Origin: an uncultured Lachnospiraceae bacterium
GTDB lineage: Bacteria > Bacillota > Clostridia > Lachnospirales > Lachnospiraceae
NCBI GenBank assembly: GCA_910578345.1
Contig: CAJTRA010000010.1
Coordinates: 58,845 to 122,844 of the forward strand
DNA: 64,000 nt
Direction: 5' to 3'
In this document: positions 1-7,707 of the stretch, one piece after another
Position numbering within the stretch: position 1 is the stretch's first letter
How the letters are laid out: the number at the start of each line of letters is the position of its first letter
Position numbers and translations under genes: made by a program
Notes under the pieces: generated by a model
Databases searched by the model: none
What the model saw: the letters and a program-made list of their open reading frames with translations, nothing else
Told to the model about the DNA's origin: nothing

Positions 1-1
1 A

Positions 2-700
2 GAAGAAATATCTGTGTCGGAACCAGTGCCGGAAGAGCCGGAACAAGAGGGAGAAGAAAAAACCGATGTACTTAATATTGAAAAACAGAATAAGTGGATA
101 GAATTTCAATTGGAGTATCCCGATAGATATCCTGGGATTGTTGAAAAAGAATTTAATAATTTATATTATTTGGTTTTTTGTGTTAACGAAGAAGATTTGG
201 ATGAGGCGATGAAAAGCAGAATCAATAAATGGATGGATAGCTATATAAGGAATGAGTCGTTAGAGAATGCAACTAATTCTCAAGGCAGGAGCGCTGGATT
301 TTATTCAGAAATGGAAGCGGAATTTTCTAACGAAGAGGGAAAGCGCTTGTCATCCAATCTGCTGGATGAAGTGATCGAGGGAAGAGAAGAGCTTATGGAG
401 GCGTATCCGAATGGGACATTAGCCTGGCTCTTATCTAATCACTATCAAACATATGCCCTTAACTATTTAAATCAGACAAACGATGCAAGAAGTACATTAT
501 ATTTTTACATGAAAGCAATTTATAACGCGCAGAAATCGTTGGAATTTGAAATGGACGGTAAAAGTAAAAAAGAACGAATAGAATATATTCAATTTAGATA
601 TAAGGATATTGCTGAGTGTGAGCTTTTTGATGATGAAGTTCGTTTAAGAGCGTATGAAATTTTAATGGATATGGAAAATGTATTGAGTGAATCAAAATAA
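2..700 (+). CDS. Hypothetical protein, 5' end outside the window
   Basis: The reading frame is open from the first bases of the window, and an in-frame GTG at 14 has no ribosome binding site, so the true start probably lies upstream. The visible part is about 232 residues. It opens with a Glu/Pro-rich low-complexity stretch that looks like a linker and continues as a mostly helical, charged soluble domain rich in Tyr, Asn and Glu. I saw no signal peptide, membrane segment or catalytic motif in this part and recognise no family. Base composition is more AT-rich than the MarR/ABC genes that follow. The missing N-terminus could hold a membrane anchor or another domain. It ends 26 bases before a good promoter, so it is not co-transcribed by design with the MarR gene. 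Confidence 0.6.
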   Translation, partial: EEISVSEPVPEEPEQEGEEKTDVLNIEKQNKWIEFQLEYPDRYPGIVEKEFNNLYYLVFCVNEEDLDEAMKSRINKWMDSYIRNESLENATNSQGRSAGFYSEMEAEFSNEEGKRLSSNLLDEVIEGREELMEAYPNGTLAWLLSNHYQTYALNYLNQTNDARSTLYFYMKAIYNAQKSLEFEMDGKSKKERIEYIQFRYKDIAECELFDDEVRLRAYEILMDMENVLSESK

Positions 701-725
701 AAAGGATATTGTTGGTTCATTCTCA

Positions 726-754
726 TTGACAATAGTGAAAATCCGTGGTATATT
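726..754 (+). promoter_or_regulatory. Sigma-A promoter of the MarR gene
   Basis: TTGACA at 726-731 and TATATT at 749-754 are separated by 17 bases, a near-consensus pair. The predicted transcript starts near 761, about 34 bases before the MarR start codon, inside an inverted repeat that could be an operator. Confidence 0.7.
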
Positions 755-772
755 TGCTAACAAAGTTAGTAA
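754..772 (+). promoter_or_regulatory. Inverted repeat at +1, possible MarR operator
   Basis: CTAAC (757-761), spacer AAA, GTTAG (765-769) form a perfect palindrome. It extends to TT at 754-755 and AA at 771-772 with one mismatched position. It overlaps the predicted transcription start and lies just downstream of the -10 box. MarR-family proteins commonly repress their own genes from palindromes placed like this. Binding by the adjacent MarR protein is inference. Confidence 0.45.
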
Positions 773-794
773 TAAAGAGAGGCGATGGCGTTTT

Positions 795-1220
795 ATGGAC
801 TACACTCAATTGGCGATACAGCTCATTGATATGCGTGCTGCCGCACCACAGATCAAGATGGAACGGACTATGTCCCAAGTTGCAAGGGGTGAGGTTCTGG
901 CATTAAATTATCTTGCGGCAAATGGCAACCGCGCATACCCTAAGGACATGAGCCGGGCGCTGATGTTGACCACGGCCAGGGTCGCTGCCATGCTGAAATC
1001 CTTGGAGGGCCAGGGCATGGTGACACGGACCCCCGACCCGGCTGACAGCCGACAGATCATTGTCGGCCTGACAGAAAAGGGCATCACACTGGTGGAAGAA
1101 CGCAGGATCGGAATGATCCATTCGCTGTCAAAAATGCTGGAAGCGCTGGGAGAGGAGGACGCGAAAGCCTACGTCCGCATTCAGGCCAAACTGATTGAAA
1201 TAGGCGATATCTGGCGGTGA
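795..1220 (+). CDS. MarR-family winged-helix transcriptional regulator
   Basis: The 141-residue protein has the size and layout of a MarR regulator: an N-terminal dimerisation helix, a central winged helix-turn-helix with the typical pattern of a Ser/Thr-rich recognition region followed by LKSLEGQGMVTR, a wing with DPADSRQ, and a C-terminal helical pair. The start at 795 is chosen because AAAGAGAGG at 774-782 lies 12 bases upstream and no good site serves the in-frame codon at 687. It follows its own promoter and a palindrome at 754-772 that it may bind. The next gene is a broken ABC ATPase after a strong hairpin, so this regulator may have lost its target transporter. The inducer and regulon are unknown. 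Confidence 0.85.
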   Translation: MDYTQLAIQLIDMRAAAPQIKMERTMSQVARGEVLALNYLAANGNRAYPKDMSRALMLTTARVAAMLKSLEGQGMVTRTPDPADSRQIIVGLTEKGITLVEERRIGMIHSLSKMLEALGEEDAKAYVRIQAKLIEIGDIWR

Positions 1221-1277
1221 CGTTCTGAAAAGACAATTGAATGACCAAGGCGCTATAGAATAGATTTCTATAGAGAT

Positions 1278-1317
1278 AAGTCCTATGCGAGTTTACTCGC
1301 ATAGGACTTCATTTTTT
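1278..1317 (+). terminator. Strong intrinsic terminator after MarR gene
   Basis: A perfect 14-bp stem has arms AAGTCCTATGCGAG at 1278-1291 and CTCGCATAGGACTT at 1296-1309, with loop TTTA, followed by CATTTTTT. A second inverted repeat (CTATAGAA at 1253-1260 and TTCTATAG at 1266-1273) precedes it and lacks a T tract. The terminator separates the MarR gene from the ABC remnant, or acts as an attenuator ahead of it. Confidence 0.85.
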
Positions 1318-1330
1318 AGGCGGTAACAAT

Positions 1331-2124
1331 ATGAACCCAATCATACAAGTAGAGCATTTCTCAAAAAAAGTACGGGGATTTCACGGCGGTGGACGACATC
1401 TCCTTCACCGTGGACGAGGGCAGTATCTTCGCGTTCCGCGATCCCAATGGAGTGGGAAAGACCACCTTGATCCGGATACTGGCTGACGTACTGCGCCCCA
1501 CAAAAGGGCGGGTTCTGTACAATGGAAAGGATATCCATGCGATGGGATGAATACCGGGCGAAAATTGGCTATCTCCCCAGGATGCCAGCTTTTATAGCGA
1601 TTTTACCGGCAGAGATTACCTGGAATACTTGGCGGTGCTGAAAGGGATGGAAAAGAACCGCGAAAAAAGCGGATCGAGGAATTGGCACGCAGCGTCGGCC
1701 TGTGGGACGATCTGAAGCGAAAATGCGCCGCATATTCCGGCGGGATGCAGTGCAGGCTGGGTATTGCCCAGGCTCTTCTGGACGATCCGGAGATTTTGAT
1801 TCTGGATGAACCCACCTTCGGCATTGACCCCTATGAGCGGATCAGGTTCCGTAACATCATCTCCGCTTATACGAAGGACCGTCTGGTGTTGCTTTCCACC
1901 CATACCGTATCCGATGTAGAGCAGATTGCCGCACAGATTATGATGATGGAGTACGGCGGTATCCGGTATATCCACACGGGCGGAGAATATGTCCATATGA
2001 TGGAGGGCCGGGTCTGGTTGGCGGAGATGTCTGCCGAACAGCTTGTGGACTATCAAAACCAGGCTGTCATCAGTAATGTCTGAGTTTATCCAAAGTCATG
2101 GAAGATGTGCAGGAATCTTTTTAA
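1331..2124 (+). pseudogene. Decayed ABC transporter ATP-binding protein
   Basis: Pieces of one ABC-2-type export ATPase can be read only by changing frame. The Walker A region near 1455-1480 reads DPNGVGKTT, where the family has GPNG. The signature YSGGM and the Walker B region ILILDEP near 1735-1815 are intact, followed by an H-loop STHT. Single-base frame changes are needed at an A7 run (1363-1369), near 1540-1547 (in-frame TGA at 1548), at a C4 run (1575-1578) and at an A6 run (1663-1668). A fifth near 2079 would extend the reading to the stop at 2122-2124. No permease gene follows. The remnant is a pseudogene unless the homopolymer runs are assembly errors. The longest uninterrupted stretch, 1682-2083, lacks Walker A and would not be a working ATPase. 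Confidence 0.8.
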
Positions 2125-2378
2125 GGTGTTATCTTTACCTGCATAAGATATCGTGTATAATTAGAGTCATGGTTGGTAGTAAACGATCAGAAAGCAAAAT
2201 TTATGCGATGAAATATACCCGTCATCCTTAGAGTATGTGCTGCGATATCATGTCGATCAGTCTTAAGAAAACATTAAAGAATTTCCCATCTTTTCCTTTA
2301 GGTTTTCTTGACATAATAAGACAAAGGCGGCATCAGGATGACAGAAATGCTTTCTGAGAGTGCATGAAGGAGGATGAA

Positions 2379-3071
2379 ATGGCAAATATTTTGGTTTGTG
2401 ATGACGACAGAGAGATTGTGGATGCGATTGAGATCTATCTGTTGCAGGAAGGATATACGATCTTTAAGGCTTATGATGGAGAGCAGGCGATCAAGGTCCT
2501 GAAAGAACAGCAGATCCATCTTTTGCTGATCGATGTAATGATGCCGAAGCTGGACGGGATTCACGCCACTTTGAAGATCAGGGAGTATTCCAGTATTCCG
2601 ATCATTATCCTGTCGGCGAAGTCGGAGGATAATGATAAGATCTTAGGGCTGAATATCGGGGCCGACGATTATGTGACGAAGCCTTTTAATCCGTTGGAGC
2701 TGCTGGCGCGGGTGAAGTCCAACTTAAGACGCTATACGACGCTGGGAAATCTGAATACGGAGAACAATGCGCTGTTCCAGGTGGGCGGCCTGTGTATCAA
2801 CGACGATACGAAGGAAGTGACGGTGGACGGAGAGAATGTGAAGTTGACGCCGATCGAGTATAACATTCTGCTGATGTTGGTGAAGAACTGCGGTAGGGTA
2901 TTCTCTATCGACCAGATCTATGAGAGTATCTGGAATGAGGAGGCGATCGGTGCGGATAACACGGTGGCGGTACATATCAGACATATTCGGGAGAAGATCG
3001 AGATTAACCCGAAGGAACCGCGATACTTAAAGGTGGTCTGGGGCGTCGGTTATAAGATCGAGAAGCAGTGA
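2379..3071 (+). CDS. OmpR/PhoB-family response regulator
   Basis: The 230-residue protein has a receiver domain (residues 1-120) with the acidic pocket DDD near residue 8, the phospho-acceptor Asp in LLIDVMMPKLDG near 52 and the conserved Lys in VTKPF near 101. The C-terminal winged helix carries LTPIEYNILLML and a recognition helix region ending in VWGVGYKIE. The start at 2379 is set by AAGGAGG at 2367-2373, five bases upstream; the earlier in-frame ATG at 2364 overlaps that site. A large histidine kinase follows 69 bases later, so the two form a two-component pair. It resembles the VanR-like regulators common in Clostridia. A TTGACA at 2308-2313 has no convincing -10 partner. The signal and targets are unknown. 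Confidence 0.92.
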   Translation: MANILVCDDDREIVDAIEIYLLQEGYTIFKAYDGEQAIKVLKEQQIHLLLIDVMMPKLDGIHATLKIREYSSIPIIILSAKSEDNDKILGLNIGADDYVTKPFNPLELLARVKSNLRRYTTLGNLNTENNALFQVGGLCINDDTKEVTVDGENVKLTPIEYNILLMLVKNCGRVFSIDQIYESIWNEEAIGADNTVAVHIRHIREKIEINPKEPRYLKVVWGVGYKIEKQ

Positions 3072-3140
3072 CCATGGTAAGCGGAAGGAATGCTGGCAGG
3101 GAGGATATCATAGCAGGCTGAGAGAAAGGCGTGGTTAAAG

Positions 3141-6035
3141 ATGGGAAAAGAAGAAAAAGACAGATTAGAGGATCTGATGACAGAAGAGGGCAGCCAGGGG
3201 AAGACAGCAGTGGAAGAAGATACGAAAGAAAATGAGAGAGAGGAGACGCATACGGAGGAAGAAAAAGAGGATAGCGCCAGGCGGGAGCATAGGAACAGAA
3301 ATAAGAGCCGTGGAGATGGCAGGAGAAAGAAGGCCAGGAAAGGAAATCATGTGGCCAGATCTTTTCTGCGCATCCTGCAGCATCTGTCTTTGGCGACGAT
3401 GGCAGTTTCTGTTTTTGTCGTAGCGATCGGATCGACGGTCCGGGTGGAGGGATTCCGCTCCCAGTATGGATTTAATATGTATTCCATGAATCAGAGACAG
3501 CAGTATGAGGACTCGGAACTGTTTGATAATATTTTCGGTTATGCGGTTGCAGATATCATCCGTCATGGCGTTGTGAGCAGTCAGTTGGAGAGTGAGGGAG
3601 AGTTCGACGGCGGGAAGGTGATCGATGTCACAGCGTATAACTATCGTGACAATGGTCTGCCGGAACGATATGTGACGGCCAACTATTACCTGGAAGATCT
3701 GTTGAAGTGGCAGAACTATGGATTTGAATGGACCGGCACAGAGATGACGGCAGCGCAGGCCAGGAATTTCCTGGCGGATCAGACAAGAGTCACGGTTATA
3801 GATCCGGACAGTAAATATTATAATACTTCAGATGCGAACTATCTGAAGTCTGACGTAAAGAGCTATACTTTTGTGAATGACGTATCTGCTAATCAATTGT
3901 GGATAGCTTCAGAGGATACGGATGGATTTGTGGATGATTATCGTCCGGCGAAGCTGGAAATTACGGAGTATGGAGAGGAAGTTTCTACTGCTTCTTATGC
4001 AGAGGAGGTAGAATCGTATTCTTCTGAAAATGGGGAAATCAATACGTATAATGTCATGGTAAACCGTTATAAGACGGCGGAAGGAAAGAATCTGGAGGAA
4101 TATGTATCGGATTGGAATCTGTATTATGATCTGTGTCATAATGTCCAGTATGCCGCGAAGAGTCTGTCCTATAACTATAATGAATATCTGGAAGCCAAAG
4201 AATATTATAGTATGAAGAATTCCAATGTCCGCTATCTGATCCGTAAGACAGTAGGAGAGAACACCCAGATCTTTACAAATCTGGAGGAAGAACAGGCATT
4301 CGACAGTGTATTGGCATTTGCAGATACCAGGGAGAGTACAGACGAGCTGGAATTTCTTTCCGGTGGGAAATATATTTACTATAGCCCCTCCGATATGAGT
4401 TATCGGACCAATACCTCGATTGCAGAGGAGACAATCCGTCAGATCCTGCAAGGATATGATTATGCGTATCCTGAGACAGTTGAGATCTGGATTGGGGTGG
4501 ACACTTCTTACCCTGTGGACGATGCTTTTACGCAGGGAAGGATAGGATTTAACAATTACCAGCCTTATTTTATGCAGTGGATTGCGCTGGCTCTTGGCGC
4601 GGGAATCCTGTATCTTATTCTGTTCGTCTATCTGACGTGTGTGACGGGAAAAGATGCGGACCAGGAGGGAAGGGCGTTCGTGCGTCTCACCTCTTTTGAC
4701 AAGATTCCCACGGAGATTATGATCTTACTCGGATTTGGCATGGTGATCTTGCTTGCATGGGTATTTATTATTGCGGTGGAACTGTTGAATCTGAATGTAT
4801 CTGCAGTGTTGTCCTATGACACGGTAGCACATGCGCAGTGGTTTAAGGCGGCATTGTTTGCGGTAGTCTTTGTGGTGGATGCGGCAGCGATGTTCTTTTT
4901 CTATAGTTTGGTCCGGCGCTGGAGAGCCAGGATACTTTGGAAGAACAGTTATCTGTACAGATTATGCCGTTTGGGAAAAAGCATCGCATTGCAGATGTAT
5001 GATAACAGCAATATTGTGTTAAGAACCTGTATTCCTTATGGAGTCTTTCTGCTGTTCAATTTGTTAATGCTGATCACTGCTTTCGGAGCGGGATCTTTTG
5101 GAATGCTGCTCAGCGTATTTATTATGATGGCGGTTGATATTGCAGTAGGACATCTGCTTTACCAGAATGCAAAGGAACAGCAGCAGATCGTGAAGGGAAT
5201 CGAGATCATTGCGAACGGTCAGTTAGAGCATCAGGTGAAGACAGATAAGCTGCATGGGGATAACCTGACATTGGCACATTCTGTTAACAGCATCGGCAAG
5301 GGAATTAAGGAAGCGGTGGAGATCAGTATGAAGGATGAGCGCATGAAAGCGGATCTGATCACCAACGTGTCCCATGATATCAAGACACCGCTCACCTCGA
5401 TCATTAACTATGTGGATTTGATTAAGCGGGAACGCATCGACAATGAGAAGGTGCAGAATTATATTAAAGTACTGGACGAAAAGTCCCAGCGCCTAAAGCA
5501 GTTGACGGACGATCTGGTGGAGGCCAGTAAGATTACTTCCGGTAATATCAGTCTGCATTTCGAGCAGATTAATCTGACGGAGTTGATGAACCAGACGATC
5601 GGAGAGTTCTGTGAGAAGTTTGAGCAGAAGAATCTGACTACGGTTATGAATGTACGAGTGAAAAACGCGGTGATTGAGGCGGACAGCCGCAGGATCTGGC
5701 GGGTGATGGAGAACCTGTTCAACAATATTTACAAATATGCCATGGAGGGGACTCGCATTTACCTGTCCATAGAGGATATGCCGGATAAAAAGAAGTTTAT
5801 TGTGATCTCGATTAAGAATATCTCGGCCTCTCCGCTCAACTGCAATCCGGATGAATTGACGGAGCGGTTTATCAGGGGAGATGTATCCAGGACGACAGAG
5901 GGCAGCGGGCTAGGGTTATCCATTGCGAAGAATCTGACGGAGGCACAGAAAGGTACTTTCGAAATTCAGCTGGACGGGGATCTGTTCAAGGTGATCCTGA
6001 CGTTCCCGAAGGCGAAGGAAGAGAAGAAAGCATAG
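3141..6035 (+). CDS. Large multi-pass sensor histidine kinase
   Basis: The protein has 964 residues. Residues 1-70 are a very charged Glu/Lys/Arg-rich cytoplasmic segment. A first membrane span lies near 77-97, a long extracellular region rich in Tyr, Asn and Asp runs to about 470, and several further spans lie between about 475 and 680. A HAMP-like linker follows. The H box VSHDIKTPLTS places the phospho-acceptor His at 745, the N box is near 857-862 (ENLFNN), and the G box GSGLGLS starts at 921. The upstream response regulator is the likely partner. The extracellular region of nearly 400 residues is not a sensor domain I recognise, so the ligand is unknown. A bidirectional-looking terminator follows. 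Confidence 0.92.
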   Translation: MGKEEKDRLEDLMTEEGSQGKTAVEEDTKENEREETHTEEEKEDSARREHRNRNKSRGDGRRKKARKGNHVARSFLRILQHLSLATMAVSVFVVAIGSTVRVEGFRSQYGFNMYSMNQRQQYEDSELFDNIFGYAVADIIRHGVVSSQLESEGEFDGGKVIDVTAYNYRDNGLPERYVTANYYLEDLLKWQNYGFEWTGTEMTAAQARNFLADQTRVTVIDPDSKYYNTSDANYLKSDVKSYTFVNDVSANQLWIASEDTDGFVDDYRPAKLEITEYGEEVSTASYAEEVESYSSENGEINTYNVMVNRYKTAEGKNLEEYVSDWNLYYDLCHNVQYAAKSLSYNYNEYLEAKEYYSMKNSNVRYLIRKTVGENTQIFTNLEEEQAFDSVLAFADTRESTDELEFLSGGKYIYYSPSDMSYRTNTSIAEETIRQILQGYDYAYPETVEIWIGVDTSYPVDDAFTQGRIGFNNYQPYFMQWIALALGAGILYLILFVYLTCVTGKDADQEGRAFVRLTSFDKIPTEIMILLGFGMVILLAWVFIIAVELLNLNVSAVLSYDTVAHAQWFKAALFAVVFVVDAAAMFFFYSLVRRWRARILWKNSYLYRLCRLGKSIALQMYDNSNIVLRTCIPYGVFLLFNLLMLITAFGAGSFGMLLSVFIMMAVDIAVGHLLYQNAKEQQQIVKGIEIIANGQLEHQVKTDKLHGDNLTLAHSVNSIGKGIKEAVEISMKDERMKADLITNVSHDIKTPLTSIINYVDLIKRERIDNEKVQNYIKVLDEKSQRLKQLTDDLVEASKITSGNISLHFEQINLTELMNQTIGEFCEKFEQKNLTTVMNVRVKNAVIEADSRRIWRVMENLFNNIYKYAMEGTRIYLSIEDMPDKKKFIVISIKNISASPLNCNPDELTERFIRGDVSRTTEGSGLGLSIAKNLTEAQKGTFEIQLDGDLFKVILTFPKAKEEKKA

Positions 6036-6060
6036 TAGAATATCAGCCAAAGGTATTTAG

Positions 6061-6091
6061 AAAGGTTCGGTCATACAGGCCGAACCTTTTT
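6061..6091 (+). terminator. Intrinsic terminator between the kinase and prs
   Basis: Arms AAAGGTTCGG (6061-6070) and CCGAACCTTT (6080-6089) enclose a 9-base loop and run into a short T tract. The stem begins with AAA, so it can also serve the convergent prs transcript on the other strand. Confidence 0.8.
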
Positions 6092-6104
6092 ATCGGGAAC
6101 CGGA

Positions 6105-7298
6105 TTAAATATCCAGTCCGCTCACTTCACGGTTGTTATATTTAGCAAGGATCTGATGGATCTTATCCGTCGGCGTGTAGATGTTCGACATGGATGCATC
6201 ATGATTCATGAAGTCTATAATGGAAGCGATGAATTTACTCATATCAGCTTCCAGATAGTAGGGCTTCTCTTTCAGCGTGGGCGGCTGATAACAGAGATTG
6301 GTTGTGATGATGCGGTCGAAATAACACTTCTCATAGGCCTCGTCGAAAGCATTCAGCCCGTCTGTAAACAAGCCGAAAGTGCAGCAGATGAAAACGCGCT
6401 TTGCGTTCATCTTCTTGAGTTGCCTGGCAGTATCGATCATGCTGCCGCCGGAGGAGATCATGTCGTCTATGATGATGGCGTCCTTGCCGTCAATGTTATC
6501 CCCCAGAAATTCGTGGGCCACGATGGGATTCTTACCGTTTACAATGGTGGAATAATCCCGCCGTTTGTAGAACATTCCAGTATCTACACCAAGCACATTG
6601 GCGAAGTAAATACCACGGTCAAGCGCACCTTCGTCAGGACAGATGACAATCGTGTGTTCCTTGTCAATGATGAGATCCCTCTCTGTGCGCAAGAGAGCCT
6701 GGATAAACTGATAAGGCGGTGTAAAATTATCGAAGCCTTTGATCGGGACGGAATTCTGGACTCTGGGATCGTGCGCGTCGAATGTGATGAAATTGGATAC
6801 GCCCATATCCATAATCTCTTTGATTGCATAGGCGCAGTCCAAGGATTCTCTGCCGCTTCTTTTATGCTGTCTGCCCTCATAGAGGAAGGGCATAATCACC
6901 GTAAGGCGGTGTGCCTTGCCGTTGATGGCGGCAATAATTCTCTTCAAATCCTGATAATGGTCATCAGGGGACATATGGTTGGTATAACCGTTCATTTGAT
7001 AGGTGATACTGTGGTTACATACGTCCATAAGGATGAAAACGTCCTTGCCCCGGACGGAAGTGTTGAGAATGCCCTTGGACTCTCCGGTGCCAAAGCGGGG
7101 ACACTCTACTTCTATGAGATAATCGTCTTCCATATAACCATGAAAGGCGGGATCTTTCTTGAAGGTATTGTCTAAACTTCTGCGGTATTCTACAAGATGC
7201 TGGTTGACCTTGTGTGCCAGCGGCAGAGCAGATTTGGTAGTGAGCAGCTTGACGGGCGCTACCGGCATGGCGCTTTGTAATTGTTCTGTGTTCGGCAT
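6105..7298 (-). CDS. prs: Ribose-phosphate pyrophosphokinase (PRPP synthetase)
   Basis: The 397-residue enzyme makes 5-phosphoribosyl 1-diphosphate from ribose 5-phosphate and ATP for nucleotide, histidine and tryptophan synthesis. The PRPP-binding loop is visible as IIIDDMISSGGSM near residues 277-290. It is preceded by an N-terminal phosphoribosyltransferase-like half with the sequence FITFDAHDPRVQ. It is longer than the usual approx. 315-residue form, as in a Clostridial subgroup with insertions. The start at 7298 is chosen because AGGAGG (7309-7304 on this strand) is five bases upstream; the in-frame codon at 7340 has none. The gene faces away from the radical SAM operon and has its own promoter and a hairpin at the predicted 5' end of the message. 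Confidence 0.9.
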   Translation of the reverse strand: MPNTEQLQSAMPVAPVKLLTTKSALPLAHKVNQHLVEYRRSLDNTFKKDPAFHGYMEDDYLIEVECPRFGTGESKGILNTSVRGKDVFILMDVCNHSITYQMNGYTNHMSPDDHYQDLKRIIAAINGKAHRLTVIMPFLYEGRQHKRSGRESLDCAYAIKEIMDMGVSNFITFDAHDPRVQNSVPIKGFDNFTPPYQFIQALLRTERDLIIDKEHTIVICPDEGALDRGIYFANVLGVDTGMFYKRRDYSTIVNGKNPIVAHEFLGDNIDGKDAIIIDDMISSGGSMIDTARQLKKMNAKRVFICCTFGLFTDGLNAFDEAYEKCYFDRIITTNLCYQPPTLKEKPYYLEADMSKFIASIIDFMNHDASMSNIYTPTDKIHQILAKYNNREVSGLDI

Positions 7299-7332
7299 GA
7301 TGACCTCCTGTATCTTCCAGTAAAAAGCGTCA

Positions 7333-7374
7333 CAGTACATGGCGCTGTTCAGGCAGTAAAACAGCCATGTACTG
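7333..7374 (-). promoter_or_regulatory. Hairpin at the predicted 5' end of the prs mRNA
   Basis: CAGTACATGG (7333-7342) pairs with CCATGTACTG (7365-7374), and CTGTT (7345-7349) pairs with AACAG (7360-7364), leaving a small bulge. On the minus strand the stem begins within a few bases of the expected transcription start. It is followed after seven bases by TTTTT, so it could be a 5' stabiliser or a weak attenuator. The function is inferred. Confidence 0.55.
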
Positions 7375-7382
7375 ACAATTAT

Positions 7383-7411
7383 TTTATATCATTATGCCGG
7401 GGACACGTCAA
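7383..7411 (-). promoter_or_regulatory. Sigma-A promoter of prs
   Basis: Read on the minus strand, TTGACG (7411-7406) and TATAAA (7388-7383) are 17 bases apart. Transcription would begin near 7376, at the base of the hairpin 7333-7374. Confidence 0.65.
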
Positions 7412-7538
7412 GGAAATTCGTGAATTATGGGAAACGACATAACAAATGTTACAGTTGTTGTCCGGATGTCCTGCAAAAACGTGTAAAAACGAAATTTATA
7501 ATGTCGTTAACTATATCATAGACTTGTTATTCGGATTA

Positions 7539-7547
7539 TGGTATACT
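7539..7547 (+). promoter_or_regulatory. Extended -10 promoter for the radical SAM-der operon
   Basis: TGG followed by TATACT (7542-7547) gives an extended -10 element with only a weak -35. The 410-base divergent space (7299-7707) otherwise holds the prs promoter and hairpin, plus GGAAACGACA twice (7430-7439 and 7578-7587) and an inverted ATGTCGTT at 7501-7508, which may be regulatory sites. I see no gene in it. Confidence 0.45.
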
Positions 7548-7707
7548 AATCCCAGATAGACCATTGTTTTTATGTCAGGAAACGACAAGATCAAAGAATA
7601 ATTAAATAGTAAGCAATGAGCGGGGCGCAAGTCTATTCCATATAGCTTACGTCCTTTTGTTCTATCACAGGAAATGTGTCCTATGGATAGAACATATGGA
7701 GATGATC

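Noticed and set aside
2043..2231. Short frame of 62 codons after the ABC remnant
   Set aside because: Overlaps the pseudogene end in another frame and lacks a start signal; it is better read as decayed sequence.
6156..7175. Long open frame (339 codons) on the plus strand opposite prs
   Set aside because: It is a mirror of prs codon usage, has no ribosome binding site and its translation lacks family features. prs is clearly the real gene.
7430..7587. GGAAACGACA direct repeats and an inverted partner between prs and the radical SAM gene
   Set aside because: Copies are short and irregularly spaced; no CRISPR-like periodicity or known operator.
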